Origin: Candidatus Merdinaster equi
Lineage (GTDB): Bacteria > Bacillota > Clostridia > Lachnospirales > Lachnospiraceae
Direction: 5' to 3'
DNA: 64,000 nucleotides
NCBI GenBank assembly: GCA_018064935.1
Contig: JAGHUF010000011.1
Coordinates: 19,445-83,444 of the forward strand
Below, piece after piece: positions 1 through 8,559 of the stretch (position 1 is its first letter; every line of letters starts with the position of its first letter). Below the pieces are notes generated by a model. The model did no database searches and had not been told where the DNA came from. It saw only the letters and a list, made by a program, of their open reading frames with translations. The position numbers and the translations under genes are program-made.

Positions 1-169
1 AGCCTGTGGCTATGTAGAAAATATTGGTCGCGAGGGAATGCAATCCTGTGTGTGTACGTTGGCGAAACTAAGAGAGCTCTCAGTGAATATGTTTACCACA
101 GTGTTTGTTGGCAATTCAGAAAGTTATATTCAGGGGAATAAGCTTATTACAAAAAGAGGATATAGATGA
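1..169 (+). CDS. cbiH: Cobalt-precorrin-3B C17-methyltransferase, C-terminal fragment
   Basis: An open frame enters from the left edge and stops with TGA at 167-169, giving about 55 residues. The end, with TTVFVGNS, a short linker, KLITKRGY and the stop, matches the conserved tail of the CobJ/CbiH SAM-dependent methyltransferases, which perform ring contraction in the anaerobic cobalamin pathway. The stop overlaps the start of the next gene as ATGA, so the two are translationally coupled. The start and SAM site lie outside the window. Identity rests on the short tail plus the cobalamin context, so a neighbouring paralogue of the same methyltransferase superfamily cannot be fully excluded. Confidence 0.7.
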   Translation, partial: ACGYVENIGREGMQSCVCTLAKLRELSVNMFTTVFVGNSESYIQGNKLITKRGYR

Positions 170-2202
170 AACAGGTTCTAATATTTGCGGGAACAACTGA
201 GGGAAGAGAACTGGCAGAGGCGTTTGACAGAAGCAATATCAGCTGTCATGTATGCGTTGCTACCGAATATGGAAGTCAGCTTATCAAAGACACCAGAAAC
301 GTTATTGTTCATATGGGCAGACTTGATGGAAATGACATGAAAGAATTGATGTCGGATATCAAGTGTGATGTGGTTGTTGATGCAACGCATCCTTATGCGA
401 CGGCTGTGACGTCCACAATCATGGACAGTATTAAAGATACAGATATAGAGTATATCAGGCTGCTACGAGATACAAAAGTAGAAAATAGTAATGCGGATAT
501 TGCTTATTATGCTGATGTTAACCAGTGTATAGAGGGATTGAAGCTAACATCAGGGAAAATTCTGTTAACGACTGGTAGCAAACAGCTCGCTGAATTTACT
601 GGAGTGGCTGAACTGAAGGACAGAATCATGGCCCGGGTTATACCAGGAATGGAAAGCCTTAAGCTGTGTTATGATGCCGGACTTGAAGGCAGGCAGATTA
701 TTGCTATGCAGGGGCCGTTTTCACAGCAAATGAATGAAGCTGTCATTCGTGAGTATAACATTGAGAATCTTGTTACCAAAGAAAGCGGCGCTGTCGGTGG
801 AGTTAATGATAAGCTCCTCGCAGCTGCAAATCTTGGAATAAAGGTACACATGATTGGAAGCCCAAATGAAACTGTGAATGGTAGTTTGTCCAATGGAAAA
901 GAGGGCTTATCTCTTGGTAAAACCATAAAAAAAATAGAACAGCTGCTTGGTATGTCATTTGCAAGAGGTAAGGTCCAGGTAGTTCTTGCCGGAATTGGAC
1001 CAGGTAATGAAAGGCTTATGACTGAAGAGGTAAAGAGTGAAATCAGTGAAGCAGATATTATCTTTGGCGCGACGAGAATGGTAGAAGCAGTAGAATCCAA
1101 AGCAAAAAAATATCCCTATTACCTCAGGGAAGATATTATTCCTGTAATTGAAAATGAATCAGCAGGCAGTTATAAGGATATAAAAGCTGTTGTGCTTTTT
1201 TCGGGAGATTCCGGTTTCTATAGTGGAAGCAGGAAAATGTATGAAGCACTTATTCAGAAGAGTGAATGGGATGTCAGGATTATGCCGGGAGTATCATCTA
1301 TTTCTCTTTTATGTGCCAGACTCGGAACAGACTGGAATGATGGGAATATTGTTAGTCTGCACGGTGTAGACAGTACTCAGTGGATTCCAGAAATATTGGA
1401 TTCGGTAAGATATAACAGGAAAACATTTTTTATTTGCTCAGGAGTGAAGGATATCAATCTGTTAGGCGAAGTGCTCTATGATGAGGGTATTGATTGCCAG
1501 ATACATCTTGGATATCAATTATCATATCCGGATGAAAAAGTATTGGCTTTATCATTGCAGCAGTGTATGGAACTTGGCGAAGAGGGGTTATATGCAGGAC
1601 TGATTACGGTCGGTGATGTATCAAGACGCTTCCTTGTACCCACAATGAAGGATGAAGATTTCATAAGAGATAATGTTCCTATGACAAAGGAGGATGTTCG
1701 TAAGCTTTCTATCTGTCAGATGAAAATCAAGGAAAATGATGTTGTATATGATATTGGATGTGGAAGCGGTTCTATAGCGGTTCAGGCGGCTATGCTTTCC
1801 AGGTCAGTAAGAGTATATGCTGTTGAATGTAGTGAGGAAGCAGTGGCTTTATCCAGGAGGAACATATCAAAGCATAGACTTCACAATATTGATGTGATAC
1901 AGGCGAAGGCACCAGGGGGATTAGATAATCTGCCAGCAGCTGATTCCGCGTTTATAGGAGGCAGCAGGGGTAATCTTAAAGATATTCTTCTTAAGTTATA
2001 TGCTATTAATCCTTCCATGCGTGTGGTTATTAATGCTGTGAGCATGGAAACAATTTGTGAAACAAGTAGGCTTATAGAGGAACTGAGTATAGATAACCTT
2101 TCCATAGAACAGGTATCTGTAAACAAAGTTAATGAATTGGGTCAATATCATATGCTCAGTTCAAATAATTCAGTTTTTATTTTTTCCTTCGATTTTGTAT
2201 AG
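166..2202 (+). CDS. Triple fusion: precorrin-6A reductase (CobK/CbiJ) + CbiE + CbiT
   Basis: A 678-residue protein with three consecutive cobalamin enzymes. Residues 1 to about 255 are a CobK/CbiJ reductase (start VLIFAGTTEGRELA, later SGAVGGVNDKLLAA). Residues about 268-480 are the CbiE precorrin-6Y C5,15-methyltransferase (VVLAGIGPGNERLMT). Residues about 490-678 are CbiT, the C15-methylating decarboxylase, with the SAM loop DIGCGSGS near residue 529. CbiE-CbiT fusions are the classical CobL; a further N-terminal CobK is less usual and would combine three nearly successive corrin-ring steps in one chain. The start overlaps the upstream stop by four bases. The region before the next gene is 30 bp, so it probably shares one transcript with cbiA. 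Confidence 0.93.
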   Translation: MKQVLIFAGTTEGRELAEAFDRSNISCHVCVATEYGSQLIKDTRNVIVHMGRLDGNDMKELMSDIKCDVVVDATHPYATAVTSTIMDSIKDTDIEYIRLLRDTKVENSNADIAYYADVNQCIEGLKLTSGKILLTTGSKQLAEFTGVAELKDRIMARVIPGMESLKLCYDAGLEGRQIIAMQGPFSQQMNEAVIREYNIENLVTKESGAVGGVNDKLLAAANLGIKVHMIGSPNETVNGSLSNGKEGLSLGKTIKKIEQLLGMSFARGKVQVVLAGIGPGNERLMTEEVKSEISEADIIFGATRMVEAVESKAKKYPYYLREDIIPVIENESAGSYKDIKAVVLFSGDSGFYSGSRKMYEALIQKSEWDVRIMPGVSSISLLCARLGTDWNDGNIVSLHGVDSTQWIPEILDSVRYNRKTFFICSGVKDINLLGEVLYDEGIDCQIHLGYQLSYPDEKVLALSLQQCMELGEEGLYAGLITVGDVSRRFLVPTMKDEDFIRDNVPMTKEDVRKLSICQMKIKENDVVYDIGCGSGSIAVQAAMLSRSVRVYAVECSEEAVALSRRNISKHRLHNIDVIQAKAPGGLDNLPAADSAFIGGSRGNLKDILLKLYAINPSMRVVINAVSMETICETSRLIEELSIDNLSIEQVSVNKVNELGQYHMLSSNNSVFIFSFDFV

Positions 2203-2232
2203 AAATTAAGTTTATTTTTGGTGTAATCATTG

Positions 2233-3588
2233 ATGAAAAAAGCATTTTTAATTGCGGCAACAGGAAGCGGTTGTGGAAAGACAACAATAACCTGTGCGCT
2301 TCTTTCGACAATTAAAAATAGGAATATGACATTAAGAGCTTTTAAGTGTGGACCAGATTATATAGATCCCATGTTCCATAAAACTGTGCTTGGAATTGAA
2401 TCACAGAATCTGGATTTATTCTTCTCCTCAGATGAAGAGCTTGAGCGCATTTTTTATGCCGAAAATTGTGCCGATGTCTCAGTAGTTGAAGGCGTTATGG
2501 GTTTATACGATGGTATATCGACTTCCTCAAATGAGGGGTCATCCTATGAACTGGCCTGCAAACTGGACATACCGGTTTTTCTTGTTGTAAATGCACATGG
2601 AATGGGAAGATCACTAATTGCACTTATAAAGGGCTTCCTGGAAATGGATACGGAGCAAAAAATCAAGGGTGTGATTCTAAACCAGATTTCGCCAATGTAC
2701 TATGAGACTATAAGCAGGCAGATTGAGTTGGAGCTAGGTGTGGCAGCTTTGGGATATTTTCCTAAGGTGGGAGATATCAATCTTGAGAGCAGATATCTTG
2801 GTCTTAAGATGCCAAATGAGATCGAACAGATTGAGGACAATATTAAAAAGGCAGAAAAGATTATTTCTGAAACTGTAGATATAGACAGGATGCTACAGAT
2901 ATCTGTGACAGGCAGAGAGGCTAAGTCTGTGTCAGAAATAGAAGAAGTATTGCATGATGTTCGTATAGGAGTTGCAAGGGATGAAGCCTTTTGTTTCTTC
3001 TATGAAGAGAACCTTAAGCTACTCAGAAAACTTGGAGCAGAAACTGTTGAGTTCTCGCCAATCCACGATAAGGTGCTTCCAGATAACATTGATGGATTGT
3101 TACTTGGCGGAGGCTACCCTGAACTATATGCAGACAAGCTTTCTTCAAATATAAAAATGCTTTCTTCTATAAAGGATGCTATTAGTAGGGGCGTTCCCTC
3201 GCTGGCTGAATGTGGAGGATTTATGTATCTTCATGACGCTATATGTGTAGATGGCACTGAGTATCCAATGGTCGGTGTAGTGGAAGGCACCTGCTCAAAG
3301 AAGGAAAGACTTGTTAGATTTGGATATCTTACAATAAGTGAGAATGCAGATAGTTTCATGAGTAGTGGCAACAAAGGAATAAAAGGACACGAGTTCCATT
3401 ATTATGACAGTACGAATAATGGTGAGGATGGAACATCTGTTAAGCCTGGAGGTAATCGCAGCTGGAAATCTGCCCATATATCTGAAAATCACTGGTGGGG
3501 ATTTGCACATTTGTATTACCAGACTAATGTTGGATTTGCAAAAGCTTTCATTGATAAATGTATAAAATGGAGGAATATCAATGAGTAA
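2233..3588 (+). CDS. cbiA: Cobyrinate a,c-diamide synthase
   Basis: A 451-residue CbiA/CobB enzyme, which uses ATP and glutamine to amidate the a and c side chains of cobyrinate. The N-terminal half has the P-loop AATGSGCGKTT and a dethiobiotin-synthetase-like fold. The C-terminal half is a class I glutamine amidotransferase with GGGYPELYA, nucleophile Cys327 in AECGGFMYL, and the GHEFHYYD segment. I chose the ATG at 2233; a TTG one codon upstream (2230) is also in frame and the ribosome site is weak either way. It overlaps the next gene by 8 bp, indicating coupling. Length is normal for the family. Confidence 0.95.
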   Translation: MKKAFLIAATGSGCGKTTITCALLSTIKNRNMTLRAFKCGPDYIDPMFHKTVLGIESQNLDLFFSSDEELERIFYAENCADVSVVEGVMGLYDGISTSSNEGSSYELACKLDIPVFLVVNAHGMGRSLIALIKGFLEMDTEQKIKGVILNQISPMYYETISRQIELELGVAALGYFPKVGDINLESRYLGLKMPNEIEQIEDNIKKAEKIISETVDIDRMLQISVTGREAKSVSEIEEVLHDVRIGVARDEAFCFFYEENLKLLRKLGAETVEFSPIHDKVLPDNIDGLLLGGGYPELYADKLSSNIKMLSSIKDAISRGVPSLAECGGFMYLHDAICVDGTEYPMVGVVEGTCSKKERLVRFGYLTISENADSFMSSGNKGIKGHEFHYYDSTNNGEDGTSVKPGGNRSWKSAHISENHWWGFAHLYYQTNVGFAKAFIDKCIKWRNINE

Positions 3589-3823
3589 CTCTGATAGATA
3601 TTTTGAAAATAGAGATTGCAAGTATTATCCATGTCATAAGGGATTGGACAATATTAACTGTCTGTTTTGCTATTGTCCATTATATAGGATGCCAAACTGT
3701 CCGGGGCATTATAAGTGGATTGAGAAGGAAGGAAAGCAGATAAAGAGTTGTATTGATTGTACATTTCCGCATGTGGAAGAAAATTATGAGAAGATTAATA
3801 AGATAATTAAGGCGAATAGTTAG
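3581..3823 (+). CDS. Small cysteine-rich protein of the cobalamin operon
   Basis: An 80-residue protein with eight cysteines (C13, C18, C27, C30, C32, C40, C57, C60) and two histidines, fitting the 'cysteine-rich small domain' family (PF04071-type) often found beside cobalamin genes. It may bind zinc or another metal, but no biochemical role is established that I know of. Start ATG 3581 lies 8 bp inside the end of cbiA behind a GGAGG ribosome site. It is the last gene before a strong terminator, so it belongs to the cobalamin transcript. Confidence 0.85.
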   Translation: MSNSDRYFENRDCKYYPCHKGLDNINCLFCYCPLYRMPNCPGHYKWIEKEGKQIKSCIDCTFPHVEENYEKINKIIKANS

Positions 3824-3863
3824 TACAGAAGTTATGCAAAAATAGTATCTGTTTTTTCAGCAA

Positions 3864-3891
3864 CTCCCGAGAAATCCTCGGGAGATTTTTT
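3864..3891 (+). terminator. Rho-independent terminator of the cobalamin operon
   Basis: A perfect 8-bp stem, CTCCCGAG (3864-3871) with CTCGGGAG (3877-3884) and a 5-nt loop, is followed by a run of seven T. It lies 40 bp after the last cobalamin gene. Confidence 0.92.
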
Positions 3892-3944
3892 TGGGGTTTT
3901 TTTGTGCAAATTGGATAAAAAATGGAATGAAATTTTTACATCCG

Positions 3945-3970
3945 GAAACTAAAAATGCGAAAACAGTTTC
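3945..3970. promoter_or_regulatory. Inverted repeat, likely TetR operator 1
   Basis: Half-sites GAAACT (3945-3950) and AGTTTC (3965-3970) are separated by 14 bp. The same half-sites and spacing recur at 4003-4030. The site ends exactly where the -35 box of the tetR promoter begins. Confidence 0.65.
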
Positions 3971-3999
3971 TTGAAACGAGGCTGAGGAAATGGTATGAT
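3971..3999 (+). promoter_or_regulatory. Sigma-A-type promoter of the tetR gene
   Basis: TTGAAA (3971-3976), 17 bp, TATGAT (3994-3999): five of six matches in each box with ideal spacing. Predicted transcription start is near 4006, inside the second inverted repeat. Confidence 0.75.
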
Positions 4000-4002
4000 A
4001 AA

Positions 4003-4030
4003 GGAAACTAAAATAGTAAAAATAGTTTCC
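4003..4030. promoter_or_regulatory. Inverted repeat, likely TetR operator 2
   Basis: GGAAACT (4003-4009) and AGTTTCC (4024-4030) form perfect 7-bp arms with a 14-bp spacer. The site covers the predicted transcription start and ends 13 bp before the tetR start codon, an autoregulatory arrangement. Confidence 0.7.
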
Positions 4031-4043
4031 GAGCGGGTGGCAG

Positions 4044-4604
4044 ATGGATATTAAAAAACAGATTTTAGAAGCGACAATAGAGGTGTTTCACAAAAAGGGA
4101 ATAAAGTTTACCATGGATGATTTGGCGAGAGCCTTAGGAATGAGTAAGAAAACCATCTATACGGTATTCAAAGATAAAAATGAATTATTCTTATCCATGG
4201 TGGACTATCTGTTTGATGCGATAAAGGCAAGTGAAAATGAAATAATCCAGAATGAAGAACTATCAACGCTGGACAAAATTCAGGCAATACTGTGTGTACT
4301 TCCGGACGGATATAAGGATTTGGATTTTGGACAGCTCTACATATTAAAAGATAAATATCCTCAAATATATAAAAAAGTTGAAAAACGTCTGGAAAATGGT
4401 TGGGAAAACACAATTATGCTCCTAGAAAAAGGTAAGGCGGAAGGCGTAATTCGAGAGGTCAATATACCAATCGTAAAGATGATGCTTGAAGCATCGCTGG
4501 AGCAGTTTTTTCAGAGAGATATATTAAAACGAAACAAAATAACATATCAAAAAGCTCTGAACGAAGTGGTGGAGATTTTGATGACGGGAATAATCCGGAA
4601 ATGA
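4044..4604 (+). CDS. TetR-family transcriptional regulator
   Basis: A 186-residue one-component regulator. Residues 1-47 form the TetR DNA-binding domain (KQILEATIEVFHKKG, then FTMDDLARALGMSKKTIYTVFKDK). The rest is a helical ligand/dimerisation domain without recognisable ligand residues. Start ATG 4044 follows GAGCGGGTGG, a fair ribosome site. Its promoter is flanked by two identical inverted repeats, so it probably represses itself. The 86-bp gap to the GH2 gene contains no terminator, so the galactoside genes downstream are likely on the same transcript and under the same control, with a sugar or aglycone as possible inducer. Confidence 0.92.
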   Translation: MDIKKQILEATIEVFHKKGIKFTMDDLARALGMSKKTIYTVFKDKNELFLSMVDYLFDAIKASENEIIQNEELSTLDKIQAILCVLPDGYKDLDFGQLYILKDKYPQIYKKVEKRLENGWENTIMLLEKGKAEGVIREVNIPIVKMMLEASLEQFFQRDILKRNKITYQKALNEVVEILMTGIIRK

Positions 4605-4690
4605 CTGATGATAAGTCAGCAATAAGCTGGCTGCATCTAGAACTAAACTGAACAGAAAAGAGAATGAACGAATTTTGAGGAGGGCATGTT

Positions 4691-7093
4691 ATGGCAGAAA
4701 GAATTTATATAAATAATGATTGGAAATATTTAGACAGCTTTAAGGATAATGAGCTGTTTGAAACTGCAACATGGAGAGACGCAGCAGATGTACGTATTCC
4801 TCACACCGTAAAAGAAGTGCCTTTTCATTATTTTGATGAAAAAGAATATCAGAAAATAGCTGCATATCAGAAAATATTAAGCTGCCCAAAAGAATGGGAA
4901 GGAAAAAGAATACTTCTTACATTCGATGGTGTAGCCCATGACAGCAAGGTATTTGTAAATGGAAAATGTGCTGGAGCTCACCACTGCGGTTATACAGCGT
5001 TCACTGTTGATATAACAGATTACATCAATATCGGGAATGATAACGAGATCGTAGTAGTTGTTGACAGTAATGAAACATTAAATATCCCGCCATTTGGGTT
5101 TGTAATTGACTATATGACCTACGGTGGAATTTACAGAGATGTCTATATCGATGTAAAGGAACAAAGCTATATAAAGGATGTATTTGTTAAGACCAGGGTT
5201 GCAAGAGAAGGTAAGCAGTCAGCTACTGACTGTCAGATAACAATAGCTAATCCAGGCAAGAATATCAGTATCAGACAATATATTAAGAAATATGGAGCTA
5301 CTGAAGAATATATAAAACTTGATAAAGAATACGATGTTCAGGATGAAATGCTTGAAGCCTCGCAGAATACTGGAAAAGTAGAACTGTGGGATATAGATAA
5401 TCCCAATCTGTATATCATAAAGACAGAGTTGATTCGTGATGGAAAATGTATTGATGAGAAAGAAATCAGATTCGGATATCGCAAAGCGGTATTCCATGCA
5501 GATGGTTTTTACCTCAATGGAAAGAAGCTCAAAATCAGGGGCTTAAATAGGCACCAGAGCTATGCATATGTCGGCTATGCGATGCCAAAGTCCATGCAGG
5601 AGCTGGACGCTGATATCCTGAAAAAAGAACTCGGACTTAACGCAGTAAGAACCTCGCATTATCCCCAATCGCATCATTTTATCGACCGCTGCGATGAATT
5701 GGGTCTGCTCGTATTTACAGAGATTCCGGGCTGGCAGCATATTGGAGATGAGCAGTGGAAGAACCAGGCAGTCGAAAATACAAGAGACATGATACTGCAA
5801 TATCGCAATCACACATCAATTGTATTGTGGGGCGTAAGAATAAATGAATCTGTTGACGATGATGAATTCTATCTAAGAACCAATGCTGTTGCACATGAGC
5901 TGGATCCTACAAGACAGACGGGTGGAGTTCGCTGCTATAAAAAGGGAAGCCTTCTTGAAGATGTATATACCTACAATGATTTTTCTCACACAGGAAATAA
6001 TGAAGGCTGCGAGAAGAAAATGGCAGTAAGTCCAGATAATAACAAGCCATATCTGGTGAGCGAATATAACGGACATATGTATCCATGCAAGGCATATGAC
6101 TGGGAAGAACATAGAAGAGAGCATGCAATGAGGCATGCCAATGTACTTGACAGTGTTGCAAAAACGCCTGGAATTGCAGGAAGCTTTGGCTGGTGTATGT
6201 TTGATTACAATACCCATAAAGATTTTGGAAGTGGTGACAGAATATGTTACCACGGAGTTATGGATATGTTTCGTAATCCTAAGATGGCTGCATATGTTTA
6301 TGCATGCCAGCAGGAAGAGAGCCCAGTTCTTGAATTGAGCTCATCAATGGATATTGGTGAACATCCAGGAAGTAACAGAGGCGACATATATATCTTTACA
6401 AATGCAGAATCTGTGAAGATGTACAAGAATGATACCTTTATCAAAGAATATACCGCATCGGATTCGAAATATAAGAATCTACAGCATGGTCCAATCAGAA
6501 TAAATGATTACATTGGCTCAGCGCTGGAAGAGAATGAGAATATGAGCCATAGTCAGGCTGAAGCAGTTAAGGAACTGCTTAATGAAGCAGCAAGGTCTGG
6601 TCTATACGGACTATCTAAGCAAATGTATCTGAAGGCAGCAGGACTTGTCGTGAGATACCATATGAAAATGACCGATGCAGTTGAACTATATAACAAGTAC
6701 ATTGGTGACTGGGGCGGAACATCTACGGCATATCGTTTTGAAGCAATAAGAAATGGTGAGGTAGTAAAAGAATTAGTTATTAAACCGATGTCTTCCTGGA
6801 GCATAAACGCTGCTATTGATCACGATGTGTTAAAAGAGCAGGAAAGCTATGACGTAGCAGCAATCAGAATTAATGCAGTAGATGAAAATAATAATATACT
6901 TCATTTCTTCAATGACCCTGTGGAGATTGCCGCTACTGGACCAATAGAAATAATAGGACCGAAGGTTGTTAGCCTTCAGGGCGGTATGGGAGGAACCTAC
7001 ATAAAGACAACTGGAGAAGCTGGAGAAGGCTCTGTTGTGATTAAAGGAATGAATGGAATGCATAAATCAATTCAGATAAAAGTTGAAGTATAG
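4691..7093 (+). CDS. Glycoside hydrolase family 2 (beta-galactosidase/beta-glucuronidase type)
   Basis: An 800-residue cytoplasmic GH2 enzyme without signal peptide. An N-terminal sugar-binding jelly roll (about 1-160) and an immunoglobulin-like domain (about 165-270) precede the TIM barrel from GLNRHQSY. The acid/base is Glu386 in the VRINES segment, preceded by Asn385 as in the family; the nucleophile is Glu458 in LVSEYNG. A C-terminal beta domain of about 250 residues follows. The ribosome site is GAGGAGGGC. The neighbours (GPH symporter, GH36 alpha-galactosidase) point to galactosides, but GH2 also covers glucuronides and mannosides, so the sugar is not decided by sequence. Confidence 0.9.
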   Translation: MAERIYINNDWKYLDSFKDNELFETATWRDAADVRIPHTVKEVPFHYFDEKEYQKIAAYQKILSCPKEWEGKRILLTFDGVAHDSKVFVNGKCAGAHHCGYTAFTVDITDYINIGNDNEIVVVVDSNETLNIPPFGFVIDYMTYGGIYRDVYIDVKEQSYIKDVFVKTRVAREGKQSATDCQITIANPGKNISIRQYIKKYGATEEYIKLDKEYDVQDEMLEASQNTGKVELWDIDNPNLYIIKTELIRDGKCIDEKEIRFGYRKAVFHADGFYLNGKKLKIRGLNRHQSYAYVGYAMPKSMQELDADILKKELGLNAVRTSHYPQSHHFIDRCDELGLLVFTEIPGWQHIGDEQWKNQAVENTRDMILQYRNHTSIVLWGVRINESVDDDEFYLRTNAVAHELDPTRQTGGVRCYKKGSLLEDVYTYNDFSHTGNNEGCEKKMAVSPDNNKPYLVSEYNGHMYPCKAYDWEEHRREHAMRHANVLDSVAKTPGIAGSFGWCMFDYNTHKDFGSGDRICYHGVMDMFRNPKMAAYVYACQQEESPVLELSSSMDIGEHPGSNRGDIYIFTNAESVKMYKNDTFIKEYTASDSKYKNLQHGPIRINDYIGSALEENENMSHSQAEAVKELLNEAARSGLYGLSKQMYLKAAGLVVRYHMKMTDAVELYNKYIGDWGGTSTAYRFEAIRNGEVVKELVIKPMSSWSINAAIDHDVLKEQESYDVAAIRINAVDENNNILHFFNDPVEIAATGPIEIIGPKVVSLQGGMGGTYIKTTGEAGEGSVVIKGMNGMHKSIQIKVEV

Positions 7094-7109
7094 AAACGAG
7101 GTGGGGGAA

Positions 7110-8534
7110 ATGAGATTAACGGGAAAAGAGAAGTTTGCATATGGTCTCGGCGCAGTTGGCAAGGACATGGTATACATGCTATCGGCCAGCTATGTGCTGT
7201 ATTACTACCAGGATATTTTGGGCGTTAATGCAGTTGCTATGGGAGTTATCTTACTAATAGCAAGAATATTTGATGCCTTTAACGATCCGATTATGGGAGT
7301 AGTTGTTGCGAAAACAAAAACCAGATGGGGTAAATTCAGACCATGGTTACTTATTGGAACAATTACCAATGCAGTTATCCTGTACCTTCTGTTTGCTGCG
7401 CCGCCGCAGCTCACAGGAAGCGGTCTTGTGGTATATGCCGCAGTGTTCTATATCCTTTGGGGTGTGACTTACACCATGATGGATATTCCTTACTGGTCAA
7501 TGGTTCCGGCATTTACCGAAAGTGGTAGGGAGAGAGAAAACTTATCTGCACTTGCCAGATCATGTGCAGGTGTTGGCTCAGCACTTATCTCCATAGTCGC
7601 TATCATCGCTGTACAGGCACTTGGTACCATGATGGAGGGGGCAGATGCATCGGCCGTTGCAATAGAAAGAACAGGCTTCAAGTGGTTAGGACTCATTGTC
7701 GCTGTGCTGTTCATTGTATTAACGCTAGTGACCTGCATATGTATCAAAGAAAAATCTTCCGTCGATATGGAAACGGCGTCTGTGAAAGACATGTTCAGAT
7801 CACTTATTCACAATGATCAGGCAATGACTATGGTTATTGCAATTGTACTTGTAAACACAGCTGTATATATTACTAACAATCTTGTTATTTATTTCTTTAA
7901 GTATGATATAGCAAATCTGTCATGGCAGAGTGATTATACTTTATTTACTACATTCGGCGGTGGTATGCAGATACTTGCGATGATGGCATTTTTCCCACTG
8001 CTTCGAAAAGCATGGAGCACAATGAAGATATTCTATATCAGTATAGCAAGTGCAGTTGCCGGCTATATTATGCTGCTTGTCATGGCGTTATCTGGAACAA
8101 GAAATATTTATGTTTTATTTATCCCGGCATTCTTCATAATGTCTGCCGTAGGAATTCTGAATGTAATTGTAACAATCTTTCTTGCGAATACAGTTGATTA
8201 TGGTGAATGGAAGAATAAGAGACGTGATGAGTCAGTTATTTTTTCAATGCAGACATTCGTTGTTAAGCTTGCTTCAGGTATAGCAGCGCTTGTCGCATCT
8301 ATTTGCCTCTCAATATTCAGTATTGGAGGAGCGTCAACAGATGAAGTGGTAACAGAGGTTGTCAGAGCATCCGACAGTTCTGTATTTGGCCTTCGTATGA
8401 CAATGACAATTATTCCTGTTATTGTGCTACTAATTGCGCTGGTGGTATTCAGGAAGAAGTATTGCTTAAACGATGAGAAACTCAATGAAATAACAGCAGA
8501 ATTGGCAAACAGAAAAAATAATCAGTCAGTTTAG
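7110..8534 (+). CDS. GPH-family sugar:cation symporter (MelB/UidB-like)
   Basis: A 474-residue, 12-helix glycoside-pentoside-hexuronide symporter. Typical features are the start LTGKEKFAYGLGAVGKDM, the first-helix/loop motif DAFNDPIMG, and TRWGKFRPW after helix 2. It would bring in the oligosaccharide cut by the flanking GH2 and GH36 enzymes, driven by Na+ or H+. I placed the start at ATG 7110, behind GAGGTGGGGG; the longer frame back to TTG 7083 overlaps the GH2 gene and has no ribosome site. Confidence 0.93.
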   Translation: MRLTGKEKFAYGLGAVGKDMVYMLSASYVLYYYQDILGVNAVAMGVILLIARIFDAFNDPIMGVVVAKTKTRWGKFRPWLLIGTITNAVILYLLFAAPPQLTGSGLVVYAAVFYILWGVTYTMMDIPYWSMVPAFTESGRERENLSALARSCAGVGSALISIVAIIAVQALGTMMEGADASAVAIERTGFKWLGLIVAVLFIVLTLVTCICIKEKSSVDMETASVKDMFRSLIHNDQAMTMVIAIVLVNTAVYITNNLVIYFFKYDIANLSWQSDYTLFTTFGGGMQILAMMAFFPLLRKAWSTMKIFYISIASAVAGYIMLLVMALSGTRNIYVLFIPAFFIMSAVGILNVIVTIFLANTVDYGEWKNKRRDESVIFSMQTFVVKLASGIAALVASICLSIFSIGGASTDEVVTEVVRASDSSVFGLRMTMTIIPVIVLLIALVVFRKKYCLNDEKLNEITAELANRKNNQSV

Positions 8535-8559
8535 TACGCTAATTAATAAGGATAATCAA

